Shown here: positions 12,445-20,189 of the stretch, in pieces
Layout: the number at the start of each line of letters is the position of its first letter
How positions within the stretch are numbered: the first letter of the stretch is position 1
NCBI RefSeq assembly: GCF_000231055.2
Contig: NZ_CM001466.1
Coordinates: 2,012,165 to 2,076,164 of the forward strand
DNA: 64,000 bases
Direction: 5' to 3'
DNA from: Saccharomonospora azurea NA-128
Lineage (GTDB): Bacteria; Actinomycetota; Actinomycetes; Mycobacteriales; Pseudonocardiaceae
The notes under the pieces: model-generated
Seen by the model: only the letters and a program-made list of their open reading frames with translations
Databases searched by the model: none
What the model was told of the DNA's origin: nothing
Made by a program: the position numbers and the translations under genes

Positions 12445-13845
12445 TCAGGCGTGGTTCTCCAACATCTCCGTGACGAGCGCGGCGATGGGCGAACGTTCGG
12501 AGCGGGTCAGCGTGACGTGTGCGAACAGCGGATGGCCCTTCAACTTCTCGATCACCGCCGACACGCCGTCGTGCCTGCCGACGCGGAGGTTGTCGCGCTG
12601 CGCCACGTCGTGTGTCAGCACCACCCGCGACGCGCTGCCCAGCCGCGACAACACGGTGAGCAGCACGTTGCGCTCCAGCGACTGCGCTTCGTCCACGATC
12701 ACGAACGCGTCGTGCAACGACCGGCCCCGGATGTGCGTCAGAGGCAGCACTTCGAGCATGCCCCGGTCGAAGACCTCGTCGATGACCTCCTGGCTGACCA
12801 GCGCGCCCAGCGTGTCGAACACCGCCTGCGCCCAGGGCTGCATCTTCTCGCTCTCGGTGCCCGGCAGGTAACCCAGGTCCTGCCCACCCACCGCGTACAG
12901 CGGACGGAACACCACCACCTTGCGATGCATGCCGCGTTCGAGGACGGCCTCCAGGCCCGCGCAGAGCGCGAGCGCCGACTTCCCGGTGCCCGCCCGGCCG
13001 CCGAGCGACACGATGCCGACGTCGGGGTCCATCAGCAGGTCGAGCGCGACCCGCTGTTCCGCCGACCGCCCGTGCAGGCCGAACACCTCGCGGTCGCCCC
13101 GCACCAGCCGCACCCGCTTCTCCGGGGTCATCCGCGCCAACGCGCTCGTGGTTCCCGCCAGCAGCCGCAGCCCGGTGTTGCACGGCAGCTCGGACGCCTC
13201 GGGCCTGCCGAAGTCGCCCAGGTCGATCTCCCCCGACGCGAAGAGGGAATCGATGGCTTCCGCCGGAACGTCGAGGTCGGCCATCCCGTTCCAGCCCGAC
13301 GGTGCGACCTCCTCCGCGCGGTACTCGTCGGCGGGCAGGCCCACCGCGCCGGCCTTGACCCGCAGCGGGATGTCCTTGGTCACCAAGGTCACCGAGGGCT
13401 GCTCGGTGGCGAGGTTCAGCGCGCACGCGAGGATGCGGTGGTCGTTCGAGTCGGTGCGGAATCCGGGTGGGAGCACCGTCGGGTCGGAGTGGTTCAGCTC
13501 GACGTGCAGCGATCCGCCGTGGTCCCCGATCGGCACCGGCGCGTCGAGCCGACCGTGCGTGCGCCGCAGGTCGTCGAGCAACCTCAGGCTTTCCCTGGCG
13601 AACCACCCGAGCTCCGGGTGATGCCGTTTCCCCTCCAACTCGTTGATCACGACGATCGGCAGCACCACGTGGTGCTCGGCGAACCGGGTGAGCGCCCACG
13701 GGTCCGACAGCAGCACCGAGGTGTCGAGCACGAAGGTGCGGGACGTTCGGTCGCCTGTGTCGCCTGATTCGGAGCCTCCGTCAGCGCTCGAAGCGCGGAC
13801 GGGCGAGCGGCCGGAGTCGTTTCGGGGCACACGCTGCGCAGTCAC
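12445..13845 (-). CDS. phoH: PhoH-family protein with N-terminal PIN domain (PhoH2 type)
   Basis: This 466-residue PIN-PhoH fusion starts at a GTG with GGGAG about 10 bp upstream. Residues 35-150 form the PIN RNase fold ([17 protein letters not shown] near the start, [13 protein letters not shown]). Residues 240-440 form the PhoH ATPase with Walker [18 protein letters not shown] and the Walker B-like [12 protein letters not shown]. Mycobacterial PhoH2 is an RNA helicase and RNase and is also used in toxin-antitoxin form; here no antitoxin-like upstream frame is clear, only a 330-nt structured leader. It converges on guaB1 across repeat array 1. Confidence 0.92.
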   Translation of the reverse strand: MTAQRVPRNDSGRSPVRASSADGGSESGDTGDRTSRTFVLDTSVLLSDPWALTRFAEHHVVLPIVVINELEGKRHHPELGWFARESLRLLDDLRRTHGRLDAPVPIGDHGGSLHVELNHSDPTVLPPGFRTDSNDHRILACALNLATEQPSVTLVTKDIPLRVKAGAVGLPADEYRAEEVAPSGWNGMADLDVPAEAIDSLFASGEIDLGDFGRPEASELPCNTGLRLLAGTTSALARMTPEKRVRLVRGDREVFGLHGRSAEQRVALDLLMDPDVGIVSLGGRAGTGKSALALCAGLEAVLERGMHRKVVVFRPLYAVGGQDLGYLPGTESEKMQPWAQAVFDTLGALVSQEVIDEVFDRGMLEVLPLTHIRGRSLHDAFVIVDEAQSLERNVLLTVLSRLGSASRVVLTHDVAQRDNLRVGRHDGVSAVIEKLKGHPLFAHVTLTRSERSPIAALVTEMLENHA

Positions 13846-14177
13846 GACGGCATCTCCCTCAGGGGCGTCGGCACCACGCCCCACACTCGCTGGGGCCGGG
13901 CACTGCCCTGGCTGGTCGCCGGCTCCGACACCGCTCGGTGTCAGGGCGTGCGGCCACGAGGGCCCGGTGCCGGCCCCCTCGTGCGCGTCGAAAGCGGCTG
14001 CGCGGTTCGCGTCGCCGCATTGCGTTTCACTGCCACGACCAGGGCCTCCCGTGGCGACTCACCTGGCTTCGTGGGCCGCCACTTCGGAAGCTACCTGCGA
14101 CACCGGTTTCACGCAGGCAGCCAGCTAGGTGATTCGGTTGCGTCCTGACTCACGTTTCGTGAGCAGCCTCGGCCACG
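13846..14177 (-). other. long, structured 5' region of phoH without a recognisable gene
   Basis: About 330 bp separate the phoH start from the hairpin behind uppS, and no frame here has coding character. On the minus strand several strong hairpins are visible, for example GACACC/GGTGTC around 13930 and CACGAGGG/CCCTCGTG around 13960. Three short blocks, CCGAATC (near 14135), CAGGTAGC (near 14095) and GCGAACC with CAGCC (near 14005), come in the order of conserved blocks of c-di-AMP (ydaO) riboswitches, but the highly conserved CAGCTAACC is not matched. It may be a structured leader RNA or simply a promoter region. Confidence 0.35.
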
Positions 14178-14207
14178 CCCGGGTGAAGTCAGAGCGAGTT
14201 CACCGGG
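14178..14207 (-). terminator. hairpin behind the prenyl synthase gene
   Basis: CCCGGGTGAA at 14178 pairs with TTCACCGGG ending at 14207, with one bulged base and an 11-nt loop. It lies 16 bp beyond the minus-strand stop of the Rv1086-type synthase gene. There is no U-tract. Confidence 0.5.
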
Positions 14208-14222
14208 TTCTCACACACCGTT

Positions 14223-15002
14223 TCAGGCGCCGTAGCGGCGGTGGCGTACCGCGAAGTCGCGCAGCGCGCGCAGGAAGTCCACGCGCCGGAACGCGGGCCA
14301 GTAGGCCTCGGTGAACCAGAACTCGGAATGGGCCGACTGCCACAGCAGGAACCCGGACAGGCGCTGCTCGCCGGAGGTCCGGATGATCAGGTCGGGATCG
14401 GGTTGACCCGACGTGTACAGATGTTCGGAGATGTGGTCGACGTCCAGCGTCTCGGCGACCTCGTCGAGGGTCTTGCCTTCGTCGGCGTGCTGCCGCAGCA
14501 ACTTGCGCACGGCGTAGGCGATCTCCTGCCGGCCGCCGTACCCGACGGCGACGTTGACGATCACGCCGCTGCGCCCGTCGGTGCGCTGCGCGGCGGCGGT
14601 GAGCCGGGCCGCGACATCGGTGGGCAGCATGTCGAGGGCGCCCACGATCGACAACCGCCACGGGTTGCCGGGCCTGGCGAGCTCGTCGACGACGTCCGGG
14701 ATGATCTCCAGGAGCGCGGCGACCTCTTCGTTCGAGCGGTTGCGCACGTTGTCCGTCGACAGCAGCCACAACGTGACCACCTGCACGTTCGCCTCGCGAC
14801 ACCAGGTCAGGAAGTCGGCGATCTTTCGCGCACCGACCCGGTGGCCACCGTTGACGTCGGTGAACCCGGCCTCACGAGCCCAGCGACGGTTGCCGTCGAG
14901 GATGATGCCGATGTGGCGCGGGTGCCGTCCGGCAGCCTGCTGCTTGAGCCGCCATGAGTACACCGTGTAGACAACGCGGGAGAGGATCGAGCGAAGACTC
15001 AC
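14223..15002 (-). CDS. uppS: isoprenyl transferase, Rv1086-type (2Z,6E)-farnesyl diphosphate synthase
   Basis: This 259-residue cis-prenyltransferase has the diphosphate-binding motif HIGIILDGNRRWAREAGF (near 30), TLWLLSTDNVRNRSNEE, VNVAVGYGGRQEIAYA and the C-terminal signature DLIIRTSGEQRLSGFLLWQS. It closely resembles Rv1086, which makes the short-chain omega,E,Z-farnesyl diphosphate used as primer for decaprenyl phosphate, rather than full undecaprenyl synthases. The start is the GTG at 15002. It is divergent from the hemolysin III-like gene, as in M. tuberculosis. Confidence 0.92.
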   Translation of the reverse strand: MSLRSILSRVVYTVYSWRLKQQAAGRHPRHIGIILDGNRRWAREAGFTDVNGGHRVGARKIADFLTWCREANVQVVTLWLLSTDNVRNRSNEEVAALLEIIPDVVDELARPGNPWRLSIVGALDMLPTDVAARLTAAAQRTDGRSGVIVNVAVGYGGRQEIAYAVRKLLRQHADEGKTLDEVAETLDVDHISEHLYTSGQPDPDLIIRTSGEQRLSGFLLWQSAHSEFWFTEAYWPAFRRVDFLRALRDFAVRHRRYGA

Positions 15003-15110
15003 AGCAGGGGAGACTACGCCTGGCGGCGAAGTGACTTTCGCTGTACTCCCACGCCCGGCGGTGTGCGGGCGAACCTACGGTTTCGTAGCCTTTCTTCCGT
15101 GAGCGTAGTG

Positions 15111-15782
15111 ATGGACGAGCAGACCGACCCGACTCCGACCGTGGACACCCGACCCCGCCTGCGAGGGCACATCCACTTCTGGAGCTTCTTCGGAGCGGTC
15201 GCCGCCGGTGCGACCCTCATCGCCCTCGCCGCCTCCACCGTGTCCGGACTGGCCGCCCTGGCCACGTCCGTCTACGGGGTGACCGTGCTCGGCGTGTTCG
15301 GGGTGAGCGCGCTGTACCACCGGCGGCTCTGGAGCCCCCGCGCGTACGCGTGGATGAAACGTGCCGACCACTCCATGATCTTTTTGTTCATCGCGGGCAC
15401 GTACACGCCGTTCACGCTGCTGGCGATGTCGCAGCCGACCGGCTACATCGTGCTCGCGGTGGTGTGGGGCGGCGCGATCGCGGGTGTCGCACTGAAGATG
15501 CTCTGGCCGACCGCACCCCGCTGGCTGGGCGTGCCCATCTACATCGCCCTCGGCTGGGTGGCGGTGTTCGTACTGCCCGAGCTCGCCGCCAACGCCGGAG
15601 TGGCGGCGCTGGTGCTGCTGCTGGTCGGCGGCGTGCTGTACACGCTGGGCTCGGTGTTCTACGCGACCCGCTGGCCCAACTACTGGCCCCAGACCTTCGG
15701 CTACCACGAGTTCTTCCACGCCTGCACCGTCGCCGCGGCGATCACGCACTACATCGCGATCTGGCTGGCGATGTACTCCTGA
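15111..15782 (+). CDS. hemolysin III / PAQR-family membrane protein
   Basis: The 223-residue protein has seven predicted membrane helices and the HlyIII pattern: SALYHRRLWSPRAYAWMKRADHS near 85 with the conserved metal-binding Ser and His-Asp-His residues, and FGYHEFFHACTVAAAITHY near the C-terminus. The PAQR fold resembles zinc-dependent hydrolases; bacterial members are of uncertain function. The ATG at 15111 (MDEQTDPTPTVDT) is chosen; an in-frame GTG at 15099 is an alternative. It is divergent from the prenyl synthase gene, the conserved Rv1086-Rv1085c arrangement. Confidence 0.88.
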   Translation: MDEQTDPTPTVDTRPRLRGHIHFWSFFGAVAAGATLIALAASTVSGLAALATSVYGVTVLGVFGVSALYHRRLWSPRAYAWMKRADHSMIFLFIAGTYTPFTLLAMSQPTGYIVLAVVWGGAIAGVALKMLWPTAPRWLGVPIYIALGWVAVFVLPELAANAGVAALVLLLVGGVLYTLGSVFYATRWPNYWPQTFGYHEFFHACTVAAAITHYIAIWLAMYS

Positions 15783-15785
15783 CGG

Positions 15786-15833
15786 CCGGGTGGCCGTGAC
15801 TCCTGCCTGAGCGACGGGGCCACGGCCGCCGGG
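15786..15833. terminator. hairpin between hemolysin III-like gene and ridA
   Basis: CCGGGTGGCCGTG at 15786-15798 pairs with CACGGCCGCCGGG at 15821-15833, with one mismatch and one wobble pair. It lies between two convergent genes and could serve both strands. Confidence 0.5.
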
Positions 15834-15837
15834 TCCG

Positions 15838-16248
15838 TCAGTCCACCACCGCGTAGGCCTCGACCTCGACGAGCACGTCGGGCTCGAACAGGTAGCTGAC
15901 ACCGATGACCGACAACGGCGGCAGCGGGCGGGGAATCCCCAGTTCGTCCGCGACCTCGTCGATGCCCGCGAGGAAGGCGTCCATCTGCTCGGGCTCCCAC
16001 CCGACGACGAAGAAGCGCAGCCTGACGATGTCGGAGAACGTCGCACCGGCACCGGCGAGTCCACGCGCCGTGTTCCGCAACGCGTGCGCGAGCTGCCCGG
16101 TCAGGTCGCCCGGCGCAAGACGATGCGCGTCGGCGTCCCGGTTGATCTGACCAGCCACGTGGACGTGTCTCGAACCGGTCGCGATCGAGACGTGGTGATA
16201 CGGCACGGGCTGGAACATGCCGTCGGGAGTCGTCAGTTGCACGGTCAT
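15838..16248 (-). CDS. RidA (YjgF/YER057c) family protein
   Basis: A 136-residue RidA-fold protein: the first half carries HHVSIATGSRHVHVAGQINRD and the second RLRFFVVGWEPEQMDAFLAG and LPPLSVIGVSYLFEPDVLVEVEAYAV. Family members form trimers and hydrolyse reactive enamine/imine intermediates; the archetypal substrate-binding Arg of RidA is not clearly conserved here, so this may be one of the Rid subgroups with another substrate. It is divergent from an HxlR regulator and shares with it a symmetric intergenic region. Confidence 0.85.
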   Translation of the reverse strand: MTVQLTTPDGMFQPVPYHHVSIATGSRHVHVAGQINRDADAHRLAPGDLTGQLAHALRNTARGLAGAGATFSDIVRLRFFVVGWEPEQMDAFLAGIDEVADELGIPRPLPPLSVIGVSYLFEPDVLVEVEAYAVVD

Positions 16249-16249
16249 C

Positions 16250-16303
16250 GAAGTTCCCTTCTTCTAGGTATACGACGGATACCTGGTGCACGAAGGGAAC
16301 TTC
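16250..16303. promoter_or_regulatory. nested inverted repeats between ridA-like gene and hxlR
   Basis: An outer perfect 12-bp inverted repeat, GAAGTTCCCTTC at 16250-16261 and GAAGGGAACTTC at 16292-16303, flanks an inner one, AGGTAT at 16266-16271 and ATACCT at 16279-16284. The inner palindrome is the likely HxlR dimer site. One outer arm also supplies the ribosome-binding site of the ridA-like gene, whose ATG is 2 bp away. Confidence 0.65.
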
Positions 16304-16319
16304 AACGAGACTAGGTTTC

Positions 16320-16694
16320 GTGCAGGAAACCACCCCGGCCGCCCCGGAACACCCGCAGATCACCGCCGAGCACCGCGAACTGCTGGACCAGCTGCTCGAC
16401 AAGTGGTCGCTGATGGTGCTCGACAAACTGTGCGAAAGGCCTCGACGGTTCAACGAGCTCCGTCGCGCCATCCCGGTGATCACGCAGAAGTCGCTCACGG
16501 CGACCCTGCGGCGGCTGGAGCGCAACGGGATGGTCGCGCGTGTCGTCGTCGCCACGCGCCCCGTGGCCGTCGAGTACCGCATCACGCCCCTGGGCGCGAC
16601 GCTGCAGGACCTCATCGACGCGCTCCTGGGGTGGACGTCCGTGAGCCTTCCCGAGGTTCGGCGAGCCCGCGCCCGGTTCGACGGCGACGGCTGA
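16320..16694 (+). CDS. HxlR-family transcriptional regulator
   Basis: A 124-residue winged-helix protein with the HxlR pattern: DKWSLMVLDKLCERPRRFNE, LRRAIPVITQKSLTATLRRL and a wing ending YRITPLGATLQDLIDALLGW. HxlR proteins sense aldehydes or oxidants, but the family cysteine is not at the usual N-terminal place here; only Cys at about 38 is seen. The GTG start at 16320 is preceded by a poor ribosome-binding site. It probably controls the divergent ridA-like gene and itself through the nested palindromes between them. Confidence 0.88.
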   Translation: MQETTPAAPEHPQITAEHRELLDQLLDKWSLMVLDKLCERPRRFNELRRAIPVITQKSLTATLRRLERNGMVARVVVATRPVAVEYRITPLGATLQDLIDALLGWTSVSLPEVRRARARFDGDG

Positions 16695-16718
16695 GCCGGG
16701 CAAGGGCTCCCGACTCGG

Positions 16719-17462
16719 CTACAGGGTGTGCCAGGTCGCCGCGAAGGTCCTCGCCAGGTTCGCCGGGGTCCCCGAGAGGCGGTACAGGTTCTGCTGCCCG
16801 TCGGCGAACACGCAGATCCTGCCCTCGTCACGGATGTCGATCACGGACAACGGTCGGCTCCGCAGCGGGCGACCGTCCGACGTCGTGCCGGCGTAGACCT
16901 GGTGCACCGCTTCGCGGGGCGCCTTCAACTGCCGTTCGAGCTCCATCTCCGGACTCAGGTCCGCGGCGAACATGTCGTGGTTCTCGGCCCGCACGTCGAA
17001 CGCCTGCCGCGTGGTGCGCAGGTCCGACACCGGCGCGGGCGGGAAGTCGGGCAGCTCGCTCACGAACTCCTCGACGAGGCGTCGCTCCTCGATCGGCACG
17101 ATCGCGACCGCCTCACCCCGCACCTGCATCGCCACCGCGTCACCTCCGGCGGCGGCCACGAGGAACTTCCGGTCACGGCCGGGGTCGTCGACGTAGGTGC
17201 TCCAGCAGTACAGTTCGCGGCTCGGCGAGGCCAGGATCCGCAACACGACGCGGAAGTCGCGGGTGAGCAGGTCCTCGCGGGCCAGGCCGAGACCGGCCAG
17301 CTCGCGGAAGCATCGACACGTGAACTCGCCGCGCTCGGCCTGCGGAACGTACAGGTCGGAGGCGCCCAACACCGGATGCGGGTCGCCGAGCCCCTCCAGC
17401 TCCCACACGTGCAGCAGCATCGCCCGCGGAAGTGCGATCGGGCGGGACAACACGGTCGTCAC
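16719..17462 (-). CDS. ESX secretion-associated protein, EspG family
   Basis: The 247-residue protein matches the EspG pattern: N-terminal helix then WELEGLGDPHPVLGASDLY, an acidic ELAGLGLAREDLLTRDFRVV segment and the C-terminal SVIDIRDEGRICVFADGQQN and GTPANLARTFAATW. EspG proteins are cytosolic chaperones that bind PE-PPE type substrates of type VII secretion and keep them soluble. It is the last gene of a four-gene operon, starting 2 bp after the PPE-like gene, its probable client. No ESX core gene lies in the window. Confidence 0.85.
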   Translation of the reverse strand: MTTVLSRPIALPRAMLLHVWELEGLGDPHPVLGASDLYVPQAERGEFTCRCFRELAGLGLAREDLLTRDFRVVLRILASPSRELYCWSTYVDDPGRDRKFLVAAAGGDAVAMQVRGEAVAIVPIEERRLVEEFVSELPDFPPAPVSDLRTTRQAFDVRAENHDMFAADLSPEMELERQLKAPREAVHQVYAGTTSDGRPLRSRPLSVIDIRDEGRICVFADGQQNLYRLSGTPANLARTFAATWHTL

Positions 17463-17464
17463 GG

Positions 17465-18844
17465 CTACCCGCCGATGGTCGGGGGCGCGACGATGTTGCC
17501 CGTGACCGGGTCGCGCAGCGCTTCGCCGTCTTCGGTGAGCGCGAACGCCTCGTCGGTGGACTGCACGTACTGGCGCTGGTGTTCCTCGTCGCCACCGCCC
17601 TGGCCGCCACGACCGGCCCCGCCCATGGCACCCATGGGCATCCCGCCGCGCGCACCGGCCGCGCCCGCCGCACCACCGGCGACACCGCCCGCCACGGGAC
17701 CGCCGCCGGCCGGGCCGAACGGCGCTGCTCCCACGGTGCGACCCACGCCGGGCGCACCCGGCCCACCGGGTGCCGGACCTCCGCCGGGCATTCCCTTGGC
17801 GCCTCCGCCCATTCCGCCCATACCGGGAGCGGAGAAACGGCCGCCGCCCCCAGCCGGACCAGCCGATCCGGGACCGCCACCCGCACCGGGACCGAATCGG
17901 ACCGGCGTACCGCCGGGGCCGAAGGTCGGCGCGTGGTACGGGTTGTTGCCGCCGGGCCCGACGTTGGTGCCCGGGCCGAAGCTCGGAGGAGTGGAGTAGT
18001 TCGGCGCGGCCGCCGCGGGACGGCCGATGTCAGGTGTCACGTACCCGGACGCCGACGTGCTGGAGCTGGGCTGCGGCGAGCCCGTCAGGTGCGGCGTCGA
18101 GTAACCCGGCGTCGGACCCGCGGTCGGTCCCGACGTCGACATCGGGCCGCCGGTCGTCACCGGCTGGCTGGACGACGGGGAACTCGAGCGCGACGACGTG
18201 GGTTCGTCGAAGGTCCGGATCCCGGTGCCGGCGTCCTTCGCAGCGCTGGACTTGTCCCGCTCGATCTTCCCGAGCTCGCCGTCGAACGTGTCCAGGGAAC
18301 CGAAGTCCGTCACCACGTGCTGTTGCGCCGACTGCATGGTCTGCTCGTAGCTCTGGTAGATCTGGCGGGCTCGCTCGACGTCGGCCTTGTGCTGGTTGAT
18401 CTGGTCCTCGGTGTCGGTGTCCCACGGCGTCAGGACGTCGATGACGTCACGCTCCGGTGGCTTCTCGGCGACCGGTGGCAGTTCCCGCTTGATGGTGTCG
18501 AACGTGTGAGCGCCGTCGGTGTACACGCGTGCGTTGGAGGCGTACACCTCCGCGGACGTCTGCGTCGCCTGGGCACCCATACGGATCTTGTTCGCGGCCG
18601 CGTCGGCGCCCGCCCCCGCCCAAGAGCTCTCCAGAACCTGCAGCATCCTCCTGCTGCGATCACTCGCCTCGTGGTGAGCGTTGACGATCACCTCGGCCTT
18701 GCTGGCCGCCTCATGCCATTTCGACGCGTCCCCCTCATGCACGCGACGCACCAATTCGTGAACCGGAAGGACCCCCATGTCGGCCAGAATCTTCGGAACG
18801 ACCGCGTCCGCGAAGTTCTTTCCGATCCCGTCGAACAACCCCAC
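17465..18844 (-). CDS. PPE/WXG-like ESX substrate with Gly/Pro-rich C-terminus
   Basis: The first 200 of 459 residues are helical and resemble actinomycete PPE-type domains, with a WXG-like turn SSWAGAGADAAANKI near 72 and heptad-like stretches up to 190. Residues 205-400 are low complexity, rich in Ser, Pro and Gly (PGGGPAPGGPGAPG and similar). The C-terminus DEAFALTEDGEALRDPVTGN recurs in such proteins. It probably is a type VII secretion substrate handled by the adjacent EspG. The start is the GTG at 18844, 3 bp after the lipoprotein stop. Confidence 0.75.
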   Translation of the reverse strand: MGLFDGIGKNFADAVVPKILADMGVLPVHELVRRVHEGDASKWHEAASKAEVIVNAHHEASDRSRRMLQVLESSWAGAGADAAANKIRMGAQATQTSAEVYASNARVYTDGAHTFDTIKRELPPVAEKPPERDVIDVLTPWDTDTEDQINQHKADVERARQIYQSYEQTMQSAQQHVVTDFGSLDTFDGELGKIERDKSSAAKDAGTGIRTFDEPTSSRSSSPSSSQPVTTGGPMSTSGPTAGPTPGYSTPHLTGSPQPSSSTSASGYVTPDIGRPAAAAPNYSTPPSFGPGTNVGPGGNNPYHAPTFGPGGTPVRFGPGAGGGPGSAGPAGGGGRFSAPGMGGMGGGAKGMPGGGPAPGGPGAPGVGRTVGAAPFGPAGGGPVAGGVAGGAAGAAGARGGMPMGAMGGAGRGGQGGGDEEHQRQYVQSTDEAFALTEDGEALRDPVTGNIVAPPTIGG

Positions 18845-18847
18845 CGT

Positions 18848-19498
18848 CTACTCCCCCGCTTTGGCCTTCAGATTCCCCACAACCATCTCGGCGACCTTCT
18901 CCGCCGGAACGCACGAGTCGACGCCCTCGGCTTCCTTCTCGGCGCTCAAGCCAACGGTCGACGTGATCGAGTACTCGTCGGCCAATCCCACAGCCACAGT
19001 GCAGACGCGGTCATTCTCACTTGCTTTGAAGGCCACCGCAGGGAAGCCACCGACGGAAGCCAGCTCACGAAAGACCTTCACCTGCGGTTTTGTGTTCGCA
19101 TACTGCGCACTGAGCCCGGCCCGTGAGACCGTGCTGAACCCGATCTGCATTCCGCCGAGGCTTTCCACGTTCCCCCAATCGCAACCTGGGCCCACCTGTT
19201 CCAGGTCGCTCGGGGAACCTGTTGAAGCCCCTGACCCCAGCGCTTGCTGCACCTGCTCCGGCGTAAGCACGTCACATGGGTGATCGGACAAGGCCGACTC
19301 CGGCAACGGATCTACGACTGCTGGCGCACCACTGTGCGGCAACGCCGGATCACTCGGGACGCTCTGCGAGGTCGGGCCACCGGACGCGGATACCGAATAA
19401 TTCGACGCCGGCCCCTCACCAGGCGACTCTTCCGAACAACTGGCGACCGTAAGTGTGAGAAGACCGACGCTCAGCACTGCAGCCACGCGCTTCATCAA
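18848..19498 (-). CDS. DUF3558-family lipoprotein
   Basis: A 216-residue lipoprotein: MMKRVAAVLSVGLLTLTVASC provides a signal peptide ending in a lipobox with Cys 21, followed by a Ser/Pro-rich linker and a DUF3558 domain from about 70 (HPCDVLTPEQVQQALG, GCDWGN, RVCTVAVGLADEYS, DSCVPAEKVAEMV), with four cysteines likely in two disulfides. Family members lie beside ESX genes in Pseudonocardiaceae and Mycobacterium; the role is unknown. The ATG overlaps the upstream stop by 4 bp, so the genes are translationally coupled. Confidence 0.88.
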   Translation of the reverse strand: MMKRVAAVLSVGLLTLTVASCSEESPGEGPASNYSVSASGGPTSQSVPSDPALPHSGAPAVVDPLPESALSDHPCDVLTPEQVQQALGSGASTGSPSDLEQVGPGCDWGNVESLGGMQIGFSTVSRAGLSAQYANTKPQVKVFRELASVGGFPAVAFKASENDRVCTVAVGLADEYSITSTVGLSAEKEAEGVDSCVPAEKVAEMVVGNLKAKAGE

Positions 19499-19992
19499 AT
19501 GAAACCCCCACCAGAATCGGCCTCGCCACCGGAGGTACTGACATCCCGTTCTGCTTCATCGTCGGAGTCTTGGTACATACCAAGTGCCTTGCCCAGTGCA
19601 AAGGCAAGGCCTCGGTAGAAATCTGCTTCGGCCCTGACATGCTGGGCTCCGGAATCGAACGCTTGGTTCCCGACGTTGTTGAAGCCGATACTCGCCGGGT
19701 CTTCAGCGGGCGGTCGAGTTTCGCGGAGGCGATCCGCCTCGAACACCTGGCGATCCAGCTCCCACGCCAGATCTGCCGCTTCCCTGTACAGGCCTTCGGC
19801 GGTGTCGGCGTCGAGTTCGAAACCGCCTCCGCCCGCGCCGGGCGCGGAGGCTTTGCCGTCCACGATGAAGTTCGTGTTCCGCCACAGGCTCGCCATGCTC
19901 GCACCGACCGCGGCACCGCCGGGCGCCATCGACAGGCCCACCTGGGCGGCCTCGACAGCGAAGTCGCCAGTTCCCCTGCTGGCTTCCACCAC
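19495..19992 (-). CDS. ESX-cassette hypothetical protein
   Basis: This about 165-residue protein heads the ESX operon. It contains a hydrophobic Ala/Gly-rich N-terminal helix (FAVEAAQVGLSMAPGGAAVG), a central helical part (AEGLYREAADLAWELDRQVF) and an acidic Ser/Gly-rich tail. No family is recognised with confidence; it resembles the small WXG100-like or chaperone-like proteins that precede DUF3558 genes. The GTG at 19992 is chosen because AGGGGA lies 6 bp upstream; a TTG at 20019 is possible. The gene is somewhat poorer in GC than its neighbours. Confidence 0.65.
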   Translation of the reverse strand: MVEASRGTGDFAVEAAQVGLSMAPGGAAVGASMASLWRNTNFIVDGKASAPGAGGGGFELDADTAEGLYREAADLAWELDRQVFEADRLRETRPPAEDPASIGFNNVGNQAFDSGAQHVRAEADFYRGLAFALGKALGMYQDSDDEAERDVSTSGGEADSGGGFI

Positions 19993-20114
19993 TGCTCGTC
20001 CCCTTGCACTCTGCAACAACCGACGAGCATCGTAGCGTCATCTCCCCCTTACCGGCGGGGAACGGACAAACTCACCTATCGTCACACTCCGCCACGATCA
20101 AGTCCCCCAAACGG

Positions 20115-20164
20115 CGCACGCGTGTTCGCACTTCAGCCGTACGGGAAGTGCGAACACGCGTGCG
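20115..20164. terminator. perfect 20-bp hairpin in repeat array 2
   Basis: The arms at 20115-20134 and 20145-20164 (CGCACGCGTGTTCGCACTTC and its exact complement) enclose a 10-nt loop. It lies 26 bp beyond the betT stop on the minus strand and is made of repeat-array units. A terminator or 3' stabiliser for the bet operon is inferred. Confidence 0.6.
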
Positions 20165-20179
20165 TAGCTCGCGGACACG
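20121..20179. repeat. array 2 of 21-bp intergenic repeats (3 units)
   Basis: One forward unit (20121-20141, starting CGTGTTCGCA) is overlapped by a reverse unit at 20138-20158 (ending GAACACG), followed in exact register by another at 20159-20179 (ending GCGGACACG). The array ends 11 bp from the betT stop codon and separates it from the ESX operon promoter region. Confidence 0.85.
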
Positions 20180-20189
20180 ATGTTCTGGG

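Noticed and set aside
13846..14177. Confident c-di-AMP (ydaO) riboswitch call
   Set aside because: Only short blocks resemble the consensus and the most conserved block is not matched; kept as an open observation.
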